64,000 nucleotides of DNA from Oreohelix idahoensis (Eukaryota > Mollusca > Gastropoda > Stylommatophora > Oreohelicidae): NCBI GenBank assembly GCA_024509875.1, contig JAMPIV010019079.1:143190-207189 (forward strand). Reading direction: 5' to 3'. The notes under the pieces were generated by a model. It made no database searches and had not been told where the DNA came from. It worked only from the letters and a program-made list of their open reading frames with translations. Positions within the stretch are counted from its first letter, which is position 1; the number at the start of each line of letters is the position of its first letter. Shown here piece by piece: positions 11,465-22,659 of this stretch. Made by a program: the position numbers and the translations under genes.

Positions 11465-13428
11465 TGTAGCGAGATTTGGTAAACACTTGCTTGGTTGTAG
11501 CGCGACACGCCCACGCGACACCCACACACACCAGCGCAAGGTCAGCGCTGCGGTCTTTCTTTGAAGTTGGTAGACAGCGGAAATGTGACTTACGGTTAAA
11601 AGCCATACAGTATTACTGAAGAATGAGGAAATAGCTATATAGGAATGTATGGCCGACTTTAAAAGTTTGCATTTACTGGACATTAAATTATTCACTACAG
11701 GAGAACGCATGGTTGGAATAATATTAAATAAATATAACTCAACAAAGGAGATAGGCTAGGAATTATATCCAAAAGGATATTATTCAAATATAAATAGTTT
11801 TAAAGATAATTAATATTTTTCACCTTCATCACATCGGCTAAAAGTTAGCTAATAATCTTTAAAAATTTATTACACTAACAAGCCTCAACGGAATTGTATA
11901 AAACTTATATGTAATGAAAGCCCCATATGGGGAAAAGGAAATGATATATAGGAAGGAAGGAAGGAGATAAGTGTGTGAGTGACAGAAGAGAAAAACGAGT
12001 ACAGGAAAAGCACAGATTGTTTCAAATAGCTTCAAAACAGGAGATGAAACTAAAATCTTTTGGGGAATTTGGGAGCTGCTTTCTCGTACGCGCGAGAGAC
12101 TGAAATATAAGGACAGAGCGGCGCATTGTAAATCACACACCAAATCCAGAAGCCAGAGTGAGAAACTGGAGGACAGCCTCTGCAAGAAAAGTTCTATTTT
12201 CACGCTGCATGCAGGGCAGATTAAGTTAAGCCAATACAGTCTCACCGTGAGCTTATTAATCCTAAGAGGGTATGTAAGTTTATTAAAAATATATGTATTA
12301 CTAATATCATTTTATTTCAGATTTTATTTCTGATTGATTGTAGCAGATATAATAAAAAAGGGAATGACGCTAACCAGAGATAACCTTCACCGGCATTGTC
12401 AGGAAGCATAACCATTAATTGGTTAGCCAAATATATTATGGCTAATTCTTGCCTGGAAGCTTACGACATACCAGCAAGTACATAAGTGACTTGACATCCA
12501 TAAGTGGAAGGCAAAGGTTATATCGTACCCATGTATCATAACATGTGATTTATTCATGTATATTGTTAATTCTGCACCTTATACATTATCTTATCATGCT
12601 ATCTCTGTAATATACTACCATGATTCATTCATTTACATACAAACACTGAAGACATGGTCGCATCATGAACAGCAGAGGGTGGTGAGATTGTTAGAACAAT
12701 GGCCACCTATTACTTCTTGTTCCAGGTTTTTATGATCAATGTTTATGATCATTCCTGATCGAGAAACTAAAGACTTGAAGAAGTTGATCCAGCTCACTGA
12801 AGCCTAGAGGTCAACCAAACTTCAACACCTTAGTCCCCCGTAGTTATAGGGCGGGCTGAAGGAAAGTCTTCCGTACTCCAGTGTGTCGGAGGAACCTCGA
12901 GCAGACGTGGATAAAGTTGAGTTTATATATTTCCATCCAACAAATCCTGTGAGCAGTTCTAAAACGACTTTCTAATGATGAAAACTAGATGGCAAGAGAT
13001 AATGTGACAAACTTGTTTTATAAATTCAGTGGAAGATAAATCCAAGACTTTTTCTATTAGTTATTTTAATTTGTAACTGTAAATAATCATACATTTTACC
13101 ATCTTCCAACACCCATTTATCATTACAAGAATATATAGATGTACATAATAAATTGGATAATTGTACTCATTTGACTTGTTAAATTTTTAACTGTTAAATT
13201 TTGAGTTACTTTTTCTAATTTAATTATAATATCACATAGGGTTACGATAGCGAAGTAGCATCTTATACTTCTGAAGCCTAAATCTATTGTCCCAGCTCAG
13301 AGTATTCACAGCTGTAACTCACTTGTGATACCAGTGTACTTCTCGGGCACTGGAACTTCATACTTTCTGGAGAGAGATTCTACTTCTGCTCTACCACTAC
13401 TATCATACTAGGAAAACCTTTCGCTACA
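11465..13428 (+). repeat. 5' LTR of the Gmr1-like element (1964 bp)
   Basis: Begins TGTAGCGAGATTTGG, ends TTTCGCTACA, and is immediately followed by a primer-binding-site-like sequence. At almost 2 kb it is long for an animal gypsy LTR. It contains an AATAAA at 13147-13152 that could serve for polyadenylation. Minus-strand frames within it (for example 11859-12245) show no protein signature. Compared with the 3' LTR I noticed mainly one-base differences in A/T runs, a CA-repeat length difference near 11530, and one substitution near 12680. Confidence 0.95.
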
Positions 13429-13429
13429 T

Positions 13430-13449
13430 TGGGGGCTCTTTCGCGGGAT
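13430..13449 (+). other. Primer binding site, tRNA-Pro-like
   Basis: TGGGGGCTC begins two bases after the 5' LTR end. This matches the complement of a tRNA-Pro 3' end for nine bases and then diverges. Position and the leading TGG fit a minus-strand primer binding site, but primer identity is tentative. Confidence 0.6.
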
Positions 13450-13708
13450 ATTATTTTGTATCCTGGGCCACTATCTATGTATTCTTCTATCTTGAGCCAC
13501 AAATAGTTTGTAAAAATAAATTTTTTTTTTGGAAAAAATTCTAAAAACTTAGAAATTTGTTTGTAATAGTAGTACCATTGAGTACGAAGTAAATAGGAAA
13601 CGCTCACAAGGTTTTAAGGATTTGTCTTGTTCAAAGTAATTAATTGATTTTAATTAAGTTAGTTTGTTAGTGAAGATAAAATTATATACCCTCTGGTAAG
13701 TAAGCATC

Positions 13709-14831
13709 ATGGCTGAATTGGTGAAGTTTAGAGCTGCGATTATGCAGGAAGGAAAAGACTTGGGTATGACAGGAGATGCTCTAATTCGATATATCACAAC
13801 TGAAGTGGATAAATATTTAGATAGAGAGACCAAAAGAATGGAAGTTGAGGCTGAAGCTAAGAAATTAGAGGCAGAAAGAGAGACCAAAAGAATGGAAGTT
13901 GAGGCTGAAGCTAAGAAATTAGAGGCAGAAAGAGAGACTAAAAGAATGGAAGTTGAGACTGAAGCTAAGAAATTAGAAGCAGAGAGAGAAGCCAAAAGAC
14001 TGGAAAGAGAAGAAAAGAGACTAATTTTGGAAGCTGAAGAAAGAAGGTTACAAAGAGCGCATGAGTTAAGTTTAAAGGAACTTGAACTCCAGGGAGCAGC
14101 TAGCAATCATGGTGCTAGCTCACCTCACTCTGAGAGTAGCTCCAACCATAGCGCGGCAAATGGAGCCATGAGTTTCCACCTGGATCCATTTATTGAAAAA
14201 GAGGACGCCATTGAGTCGTACCTGGATAGATATGAGAGACTGGCCTCTACCTATGGATTGGAAAAGGAAAAATGGAGCCTTAAGCTATCTCAGGGGTTGA
14301 GGGGGAGTTTCATACGATGTTTATTTAAAACTCTCAAAAGAAGACCAGGAAGATTATGAAATCTTAAAACAAGCTTTACTGGTCAGGTACGAAAAGAATT
14401 CTGAATCTTATAGAAAGAGATTCCGAACTGCTAAGCTACTTCCAGGAGAAAACTATCACCAGTTTTCTGCCAGATTGGAAACTTATCTGACAAAATGGAT
14501 TAGCTTAGGAAAGTGTCAAGATATAAAAGAAATGGTCATGATGGAGCAACTGAGAGAATCCATGCCTCAAGAAATGAGAAAATTTCTTATGGAACAAGGA
14601 GCTGAGAGATTGGAAGATATTTTAACCATGGCTGAAAGATATCAAGCAGCTCAGTCAGAAGTATCAGGAAATAAGAAGAAGCAGGGTGAGAACTTCAAAC
14701 CTTCACAAAACTTTACCAACTATGAACACAGGGACAATTCCAACAAGAACAAACACAGAACTGATTATAAAGACAAAAAACCCTCTAGGATCAGAAAAGA
14801 AACCTCCAAGAAAGGAAGGAAAGTGGTGTAA
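13709..14831 (+). pseudogene. Gag of the Gmr1-like element, frameshifted
   Basis: The ATG at 13709 follows a 280-bp leader. The N-terminal 40 residues precede a highly charged coiled coil containing three near-perfect 18-residue repeats (ETKRMEVEAEAKKLEAER), then a Gag capsid-like region with FHLDPFIEKEDAIESYLDRYE. The frame breaks at a G5 run (14301-14305); homology continues in the next frame through ARLETYLTKWISLG to about 14780. A second break at an A6 run (14775-14780) shifts the zinc knuckle CKSCQMSNHNTAEC (C-x2-C-x4-H-x4-C, about 14827-14868) into the pol frame. Gag would coat the RNA in cytoplasmic particles. Both breaks look like one extra base in a homopolymer. Confidence 0.85.
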
Positions 14832-16323
14832 ATCTTGCCAAATGAGTAACCACAATACTGCGGAATGCAGACGGAAAAACCCTCCTCATCACGCTGCATG
14901 CCTTACAACAGAGAACAAGGGAAGGAAGGACCTGGCAGATAGTCAGAATGACCTCCATCATCCCCCTGTCTGTGAGGAAGTGACCTTGAATGGCACCCAA
15001 GTACTGTGCTTATATGATACAGGCTTGGACTTTGACTCAGTAGTGTGCTCTTCTCTGGTGAGTCCGGAACAGATAACCACAGAAACAGTGGAAATCAGAG
15101 GACCAGTCAAGGGAGCAGGAACCATGACACTGCCCATAGCCCGAATCAACATAAGATCTCGCTATGTGGAAGGAGAGATCAAAGCAGCAGTGATGGACAA
15201 CCCTATCTACCCATTAATACTGGGATGTAGATATGTCTTTCTAGGAGAACCTATAAGACCCATAGTGATGGCAACAGTCCAGACCAGGGCAAGCTCTAAG
15301 AAAGAGGAGGACACTATCATCAATACTCATCCAGAAGAGATGAGAAAGGCTCAAACTGCTGACAGTACATTGAAGCCTTGCTTTGGCAAATTACCTAAAA
15401 GCCATAACCCTCCAGAGAAAGGAGACTTATATATGAAAAAAGGCCTACTATATAGAAAAGCTGGAACAGGACCAAAAGGACATGGACAGCTTGTAGTGCC
15501 AAAATCATACAGGGAGCAGGTTATGAAGCTAGGACATGCTATACCCTTCAGTGGACATATGGGAATAGGGGCCACTGGACAACGGATAGCCTGTCACTAC
15601 TTTTGGCCAGGGATCACAGAGGACATAAAGAGGTATGTGAGATCCTGTCCAGAATGCCAAAGAGTAGCTCCTAAACATAGGACTGCACCAGCAACACTGG
15701 GAGAAATGCCCATCATGGGAACGCCCTTCGAACGTGTTGCCGTGGATATTGTTGGACCCCTCAGTAGGACCAAGAAGAGAAATGCATATATCTTAACCTT
15801 GGTCGATACTTGCTCTATGTGGGGAGAGGCAGTAGCAATGTCATCGATAGATTCGAAACATGTGGCAGAGGCACTGTTAACAATATTCACCCGATTAGGT
15901 TTCCCACATCAAATATTGACTGACAATGGTTCTCAGTTTAGGGGAAAGCTAACACAAGAAGTATTCAGGTTATTTCAAGCTAGACATTATCACTGTAGCC
16001 CGTACCACGCCCAAGGGAATGGTCAAGTAGAGCGGTTCAATGGCACGCTCATTTCAATCCTTAGAAAGTTGGCTAGTGAGAAACCTGAAACTTGGGACAC
16101 ATACTTACCCTCAGCACTATTTGCCTATAGGGAAGTCCCACATAACTCCACAGGATTGGCTCCAGCTACATTGTTGTTTGGACGACCAATCAAAGGTCCA
16201 CTGGAAGCATTGTTGCGGACATGGACTGATGAAAAAAGCAGAAGAAACCGTGACTTCTTCTTCATACCAATACGTCAACGAGTTGACATCTCGATTGAAA
16301 ACAAGTTGGAAACTGGCAAATGA
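14686..16323 (+). pseudogene. Pol part 1: zinc knuckle, protease and integrase
   Basis: This 545-codon frame starts in the overlap with Gag. In order it shows the CCHC knuckle, a retropepsin-like segment with LYDTGLDFDSV (active-site DTG, about 15010), and an integrase. The integrase has an HHCC zinc-binding module (HAIPFSGHMG then CPECQ, about 15535-15657), a catalytic core with VAVDIVGPL (first Asp), TDNGSQF (second Asp) and GQVERFNGTL (Glu), and part of the C-terminal domain. Protease processes the polyprotein and integrase inserts the cDNA. The frame breaks at an A6 run (16232-16237); integrase homology continues one frame over. All catalytic residues are visible. Confidence 0.9.
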
Positions 16324-18145
16324 TAACTTGAGACAGGCCAGGAGGAAGCAGGCTGCTTACTACAATAAAACAGCAAAAGATAGGGAACTTGAGGTGGGAG
16401 AAAAGGTTCTGTTACTGTTGCCCAGCAGCAATAATAAATTGCAAATTGGATGGCAGGGACCCTACGTCATATTGGAAAAACTTTCCCGGACCAACTATAA
16501 GATTGACAAGAAAGGAAAGGAGAAGGTGTATCATGTCAACCTTCTTAAAAAGTATTATGACAGGGAAGCATCAGAAGTTGCCCATATCATGACCCTGGCC
16601 ATTGCAACAGAAATGCAGGATGAACCAATTTCCTCCATGGAATACCCCCTATCAACTACGGAAAGCTATGCTCAGGTTAATGTGAGTGAACATTTAACTC
16701 TTGAGCAGAGGAAAAAGGTTCAGGAGGTGTTAGAAATCCATGCTGATGTACTCACAGATAAGCCGGGGTGTACTAATCTGTTAGAGTATGACATGACGAT
16801 TACTGACCCTACACCAGTTTGTATGCGGACATACCCTATACCTTATGCTAAAGGACAGGCACTCAAGGATGAGATTGATTATCTCTTAAAAGAGAAAATT
16901 ATTTCAAAGTCTGAATCTCCCTACAGCTCAAGTGTGGTGCTATTAAGGAAGCCTAGTGGTGAACACAGGTTATGCATTGATTATAGGAAACTAAATGCTA
17001 TCACTGAATCTCAGGTAGACCCATTACCTGACACCAATCAGTTGTTTGCTACATTGAGTAAGGCTCGGTATTTTTCAAAAGTAGATCTAAGCAAGGGATA
17101 CTACCAAATACCAGTGAAACCAGAAGTTAGGAAACTGTTAGCCTTTAGTACACCGGATGGACATTACGAGTTCAATGTACTCCCATTTGGTTTAAAGAAT
17201 GCTCCAAGTATCTTCACCAGAATGATGAGGAAATTGTTGGAACCATTACAAAATCCTCATATCACCAACTTCATGGATGATATTCTGATTGCTACCACTA
17301 CATTCGAGGAACACGTAGTAGCACTCTCCATGTTGTTAGGTAGATTAAGAGAAACGGGATTGACAGCACGCCCAACTAAGTGTCATATTGGATGTGAGAC
17401 ATTGGAATTTTTAGGTCACACTATCTCTACAGGGCAAATGTCTCCGGACCCAAAGAATGTAGAGAAAATGAGAAAAGCACCAAGACCACAAACTAAGAAG
17501 GATGTAAGATCCTTTGTGTCACTGTGCGGGTTTTATCAGAAATATATACCCCATTTTAACTCATTGTGCGCGCCATTAACCGACTTAACCAAAAAAGGTC
17601 AGCCGGATAAAATACAATGGACTGTGGAGTGTGAACAGGCTTATACAGAGTTGAAAAATAAGCTGACAAATAAACCTATCCTTGCCCTTCCCGATCTCAC
17701 ACAAGAATTCGTACTAAGAACGGATGCTAGCAATGTAGGCATCGGAGCAACATTACTACAGCGGGCAGACACACCGCCACATATGCTATTACCAGTAGCT
17801 TTTGCCAGTAGAAAGTTAAATACAGCTGAGAGAAATTATTCTACCGTTGAACGTGAATGCCTCGCTTTGGTCTGGTCGATCAACAAATTCGCCCCTTTTC
17901 TTTACGGGAAACACTTCATTGTGGAAAGTGATCACCAGCCTTTGATGTTTTTAGCAGTGTCTAAAAAATTAAATTCACGACTTTTAAGGTGGAGTTTACT
18001 GTTATCTCCATATTCGTTCAATGTGAGATACATACCAGGACGGGACAATCTTGGACCCGATTTTTTAAGTAGGCATCCTATCAAAGGAGATATAGAGAAA
18101 CAGAAAATTAAGGAGGAACTGCAGCATGTGTTACCAAAAAGTTAA
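16232..18145 (+). pseudogene. Pol part 2: integrase C-terminus, RT and RNase H
   Basis: The open frame extends upstream to 16040, but homology starts at the A6 run. First comes the integrase C-terminal GPY-like segment (WQGPYVILEKLS, then KVYHVNLLKKYY). RT follows with LRKPSGEHRLCIDYRKLN, VDLSKGYYQIPV (first catalytic Asp), VLPFGLKNAPSIF and NFMDDILIA (YxDD-type MDD motif, about 17275). RNase H shows LRTDASNVGIGATLLQ, TVERECLALVWSI and ESDHQPLM. The frame ends at 18145, 32 bp before the 3' LTR. No chromodomain is seen after RNase H. All key residues are intact, and only the homopolymer shift separates it from part 1. Confidence 0.9.
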
Positions 18146-18163
18146 CCGTGCAGGCACTGTTTT

Positions 18164-18176
18164 AAAGAAGAGGGCT
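18164..18176 (+). other. Polypurine tract
   Basis: AAAGAAGAGGG lies directly before the 3' LTR start at 18178. Its position fits the plus-strand primer site. Confidence 0.75.
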
Positions 18177-18177
18177 C

Positions 18178-20137
18178 TGTAGCGAGATTTGGTAAACACT
18201 TGCTTGGTTGTAGCGCGACACGCCCACGCGACACCCACACACACACCAGCGCAAGGTCAGCGCTGCGGTCTTTCTTTGAAGTTGGTAGACAGCGGAAATG
18301 TGACTTACGGTTAAAAGCCATACAGTATTACTGAAGAATGAGGAAATAGCTATATAGGAATGTATGGCCGACTTTAAAAGTTTGCATTTACTGGACATTA
18401 AATTATTCACTACAGGAGAACGCATGGTTGGAATAATATTAAATAAATATAACTCAACAAAGGAGATAGGCTAGGAATTATATCCAAAAGGATATTATTC
18501 AAATATAAATAGTTTTAAAGATAATTAATATTTTTTCACCTTCATCACATCGGCTAAAAGTTAGCTAATAATCTTTAAAAATTTATTACACTAACAAGCC
18601 TCAACGGAATTGTATAAAACTTATATGTAATGAAAGCCCCATATGGGGAAAAGGAAATGATATATAGGAAGGAAGGAAGGAGATAAGTGTGTGAGTGACA
18701 GAAGAGAAAAAACGAGTACAGGAAAAGCACAGATTGTTTCAAATAGCTTCAAAACAGGAGATGAAACTAAAATCTTTTGGGGAATTTGGGAGCTGCTTTC
18801 TCGTACGCGCGAGAGACTGAAATATAAGGACAGAGCGGCGCATTGTAAATCACACACCAAATCCAGAAGCCAGAGTGAGAAACTGGAGGACAGCCTCTGC
18901 AAGAAAAGTTCTATTTTCACGCTGCATGCAGGGCAGATTAAGTTAAGCCAATACAGTCTCACCGTGAGCTTATTAATCCTAAGAGGGTATGTAAGTTTTT
19001 ATAAAAAATATATGTATTACTAATATCATTTTATTTCAGATTTTATTTCTGATTGATTGTAGCAGATATAATAAAAAAGGGAATGACGCTAACCAGAGAT
19101 AACCTTCACCGGCATTGTCAGGAAGCATAACCATTAATTGGTTAGCCAAATATATTATGGCTAATTCTTGCCTGGAAGCTTACGACATACCAGCAAGTAC
19201 ATAAGTGACTTGACATCCATAAGTGGAAGGCAAAGGTTATATCGTACCCATGTATCATAACATGTGATTTATTCATGTATATTGTTAATTCTGCACCTTA
19301 TACATTATCTTATCATGCTATCTCTGTAATATACTACCATGATTCATTCATTTACATACAAACACTGAAGACATGGTCGCATCATGAACAGCAGAGGGGG
19401 GTGAGATTGTTAGAACAATGGCCACCTATTACTTCTTGTTCCAGGTTTTTTATGATCAATGTTTATGATCATTCCTGATCGAGAAACTAAAGACTTGAAG
19501 AAGTTGATCCAGCTCACTGAAGCCTAGAGGTCAACCAAACTTCAACACCTTAGTCCCCCGTAGTTATAGGGCGGGCTGAAGGAAAGTCTTCCGTACTCCA
19601 GTGTGTCGGAGGAACCTCGAGCAGACGTGGATAAAGTTGAGTTTTATATATTTCCATCCAACAAATCCTGTGAGCAGTTCTAAAACGACTTTCTAATGAT
19701 GAAAACTAGATGGCAAGAGATAATGTGACAAACTTGTTTTTATAAATTCAGTGGAAGATAAATCCAAGACTTTTTCTATTAGTTATTTTAATTTGTAACT
19801 GTAAATAATCATACATTTTACCATCTTCCAACACCCATTTATCATTACAAGAATATATAGATGTACATAATAAATTGGATAATTGTACTCATTTGACTTG
19901 TTAAATTTTTAACTGTTAAATTTTGAGTTACTTTTTCTAATTTAATTATAATATCACATAGGGTTACGATAGCGAAGTAGCATCTTATACTTCTGAAGCC
20001 TAAATCTATTGTCCAGCTCAGAGTATTCACAGCTGTAACTCACTTGTGATACCAGTGTACTTCTCGGGCACTGGAACTTCATACTTTCTGGAGAGAGATT
20101 CTACTTCTGCTCTACCACTACTATCATACTAGGAAAA
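18178..20137 (+). repeat. 3' LTR of the Gmr1-like element, 3' end missing
   Basis: Collinear with the 5' LTR from TGTAGCGAG up to CTAGGAAAA at 20137. It then departs into family A LINE 5' UTR (AAGGAGGGTTGGGCATGG). The terminal segment ending CGCTACA is absent, so the integrase attachment end and TSD are lost at this side. Confidence 0.95.
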
Positions 20138-20210
20138 AAGGAGGGTTGGGCATGGGGCCGGTTACCCCATCCTGTAAAAAAAATTTAAACCACAAAAAAC
20201 TTCAACAAAT
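20138..20210 (+). mobile_element. Inverted 5' UTR segment of the split family A LINE
   Basis: It matches 29244-29318, the 5' UTR of the full-length family A copy, in the same plus orientation, whereas the 3' segment of this copy (11163-11464) is in minus orientation. The right TSD follows immediately. Confidence 0.85.
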
Positions 20211-20411
20211 ATGGGAGTATTACATACCTGTAAATAATCTAATATTGGGATTCTCTTTTGTTTGTACCTCTGACATTTTATCATTTCATGCTCTATATTA
20301 CTGCCTTGTAAACATTCTGTGCAGACCAGTAAGGTTTTTCTATTCTGAAATAGCTTGTTCCCAGTTTTAGTCTAAGATTTCTTATTACTGGGTATTCTCA
20401 ATTCCCTAGAT

Positions 20412-21025
20412 CAGGGTTTCTCAACTGGGTTTCCATGGAATTCTAGGGTTCCATGAGAGGTTGCTAGGAGTTCCATGAAAGATCATGATTGAAAAAAAAA
20501 ATAATAACTTTTTTTTAACTTAATGTGCCAGGCTATGTTAGTACTTGCAGTGGTGGGCAGTGACCGATCAGCCACGTATGGCAGTGCGCAATAGGACCGT
20601 GTTCACTCTTGCACTTATTATATTTAATTAGCATCTTGCAGAGTAGAAATTTGTGATCAGACTTTACGGCCTACTTGGATAAGGTAAAATAAAAATCAAG
20701 TGGGAAATAAAAAAATAAAATAAAAAACTGAAGTTTCTCCTACCTACACTACTGACTTGCATCACAGTTGATATCTTTTGTGGGGAGGGGGAAAACACAC
20801 AAAAAGAGTAGGCTAATAAGTTGGCCAAAATAAACAGATCCACTGAAACAAAATAATTATCTGCTCAAAAGAACAAGGACAATTATTATTGGATTGTTAT
20901 ATTTACACCTAATTGATCACACTAATGTATCGTGAGCTGTAAATATAATAATTTGTATGCGTTTCCCTGAGACCTGAAAATTATTTCAAGGTTTCACCCA
21001 GGATAAAAAAGGGTGAGAAAGACTG
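20412..21025. mobile_element. hAT-like non-autonomous element (614 bp)
   Basis: Perfect 8-bp TSD CCCTAGAT at 20404-20411 and 21026-21033. Imperfect terminal inverted repeats start CAGGGTTTCTCAAC on the left and, read inward from the right, CAGTCTTTCTCACC. An 8-bp TSD with CAG-initiated ends is characteristic of hAT DNA transposons. There is no transposase frame and the interior is AT-rich, so it would need a partner transposase to move. Confidence 0.85.
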
Positions 21026-21278
21026 CCCTAGATACTTGACAGGTTTTTGTTAGAACTAAACACCTCAGGCTTTTACAAAACCAATGTTTTGTTTTTGTTT
21101 GTTAGTTTTTTTTTAAACTGTTGTTTTGTTTTTTTGTTTGTTTTTTGTTGTTGTTGGCTTATATTATTTACTGTTGTTGTGTCACACCATGACAAGTATG
21201 ATGAAACTACTATTTTAGAGTTATAAATAGCCACACACACACACAATTTGGTAATTTTGATTTGATCTATTTACTATA

Positions 21279-21522
21279 GAGCCGCGGTAAATGCACTGGA
21301 TTCCTAGCTCGGTGGTCCGTAGTTCAATACCCAGTTGAGGTGGGATTTTTAGACCACAAACGGCTCAGGGGTCGACCCAGCCTCATGAATTGGGTACCAG
21401 AGCAACTCTGGGAAGATTAAGGCAGCCGGCTTGATGCTCACCACATCACCCCTAGTCTGCCGATGGTCAAGAAAATATGGGCCTAACACCATATTCTCAA
21501 TGGGCATGTAATGGGATCCCCG
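21279..21522 (+). mobile_element. tRNA-like SINE (244 bp) with 12-bp TSD
   Basis: Flanked by CTATTTACTATA at 21267-21278 and 21523-21534. The head, GAGCCGCGGTAAATGCACTGG, resembles a Pol III A box region, and GTAGTTCAATACC at about 21325-21337 resembles a B box. The body contains GGCTCAGGGGTCGACCCAG and the 3' end is AATGGGATCCCCG. No protein is coded. I do not recognise the family name. Confidence 0.75.
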
Positions 21523-21534
21523 CTATTTACTATA

Positions 21535-22659
21535 ATTGGGCAGGAGATAACGCCAATTTAAAATATTGGCAATTGAATGTACTATTTGGACTTGAAAACG
21601 CTATATATCCTAATTATAACCAATCAGAGGCTGAACGGTATATTTTTCATCATTAAAATAAAATAAAAATTGTTGTCCCATGCTACTGCCCATTCATCTG
21701 TTATCATTCTTCTAATTACACTTTTGATCTCTCTTCTACTCATCTATACATTTATTCAGTTTGTAGCAGATCTACCTTTCTTTTGTTTTTTTATCTACCT
21801 GTTCTTTCCTCTTCATGTCAGCATGTGAAGATAACCAAGCTATTAAAATTGAACATTCTCTGGTATAAGCCAGAGACTTCTCTTCCTCTACACCTGGAAC
21901 ACTACATTCTCTAGTATATAGGTATGTGTAAGCCATATATATATCTTCCTCTAGGCTATATCTTATATCTGGTACACTACATTCTCGTAATTTCTTAGAG
22001 CTTGAATTGCTGGAAGCAAGTTTTGTCAGTTCCCTGAGAGGGCTGTTAGAGATTTCTAGTGCTTTTAATAGGCTACTGCCAACATCTTTTTAAGTTAAAG
22101 ACTGACTGAGAATCCAGTGATTTTTTTTTTGGGTGGTTATACTTATCAGTTATATTTTGAATGTAAGAGGAAAAGCTGTGAACCACTGGCACAGGCTAAA
22201 AACTTCGTCTCCGACTCATGGGCATGGCGAAATAAGAATAGTGTTAACTGGCTAAAAACGTATAACATTCTGATATTCAACACAGATGCTAATTTAAACA
22301 AAAGTAAAACATAACAGATGATAAAAACCTACTCAGAATGCGAAAGGCCAGCCCAAACTCGACGAGCTTTGCTCCTTTCGCTCTGATGCGGCCTTCTACA
22401 ATGTGTATTGACCAGTGTTGCTATGGGTTACCGCTTACCTCCCATTTTTAATATCCCTACAAATGTAGTGCGTATGTCGAAACGCACATAACGAAACAAA
22501 ACAAAAAAGAATTAATGTTCTCTCTCCCGTGGGGGGCCCCCTACCCCCACCCCACCCCAACGGGAGGACAAATACAAATAGGAAAACGAAATGTTTTGAC
22601 AACAACCTTTTCTCAACCGTAAACCTTGTCAGTTTAGTGCAACGCAAGTTACAAAATGT
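21535..22659. other. AT-rich stretch, no gene recognised
   Basis: Holds scattered poly(T) runs (21105-21160, 22122-22132) and a C/G-rich patch near 22525-22565, but no protein, RNA or transposon signature that I can name. Confidence 0.5.

Larger units (their letters stand above)
11465..20137 (+). mobile_element. Ty3/gypsy LTR retrotransposon, Gmr1-like domain order
   Basis: Two nearly identical LTRs (11465-13428 and 18178-20137) flank a 4.7-kb interior encoding, in order, Gag with a zinc knuckle, protease, integrase, reverse transcriptase and RNase H. Most Ty3/gypsy elements place integrase last. Integrase before RT is the arrangement described for the Gmr1 group of Ty3/gypsy elements. The full LTR starts TGTAGCGA and ends TCGCTACA, a perfect 8-bp inverted repeat. 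The 3' LTR lacks its last 12 or so bases and runs straight into LINE sequence, so no LTR-type TSD is visible. LTR differences are mostly homopolymer lengths, implying a recent insertion. Three single-base frame breaks split the coding region. Confidence 0.9.
11148..20225 (-). mobile_element. Twin-primed family A LINE insertion, bounded by 15-bp TSD
   Basis: Identical 15-bp sequences ATGGGAGTATTACAT at 11148-11162 and 20211-20225 bound one insertion event. Next to the left TSD is the LINE 3' end in minus orientation (11163-11464). Next to the right TSD is LINE 5' UTR in plus orientation (20138-20210). Opposite orientation of the 5' and 3' parts is the twin-priming signature. In the full-length copy the 5' UTR continues with ATGG after the matching point, identical to the first four bases of the TSD, which fits internal priming by microhomology. 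The gypsy element at 11465-20137 lies exactly between the halves. Confidence 0.8.

Noticed and set aside
10908..11482. Long frames of Cys-Val and Thr-His repeats
   Set aside because: They are translations of the (TG)n microsatellite at 10991-11078, not proteins.
11279..11710. A single 143-codon minus-strand protein
   Set aside because: It is a fusion of the LINE 3' segment with LTR sequence across the insertion junction, with no biological continuity.
11859..12245. 128-codon minus-strand frame, repeated at 18621-18962, with hydrophobic stretches
   Set aside because: It lies wholly inside both LTRs of the gypsy element, has no recognised motif and differs in length between the two LTRs. Treated as non-coding LTR sequence.
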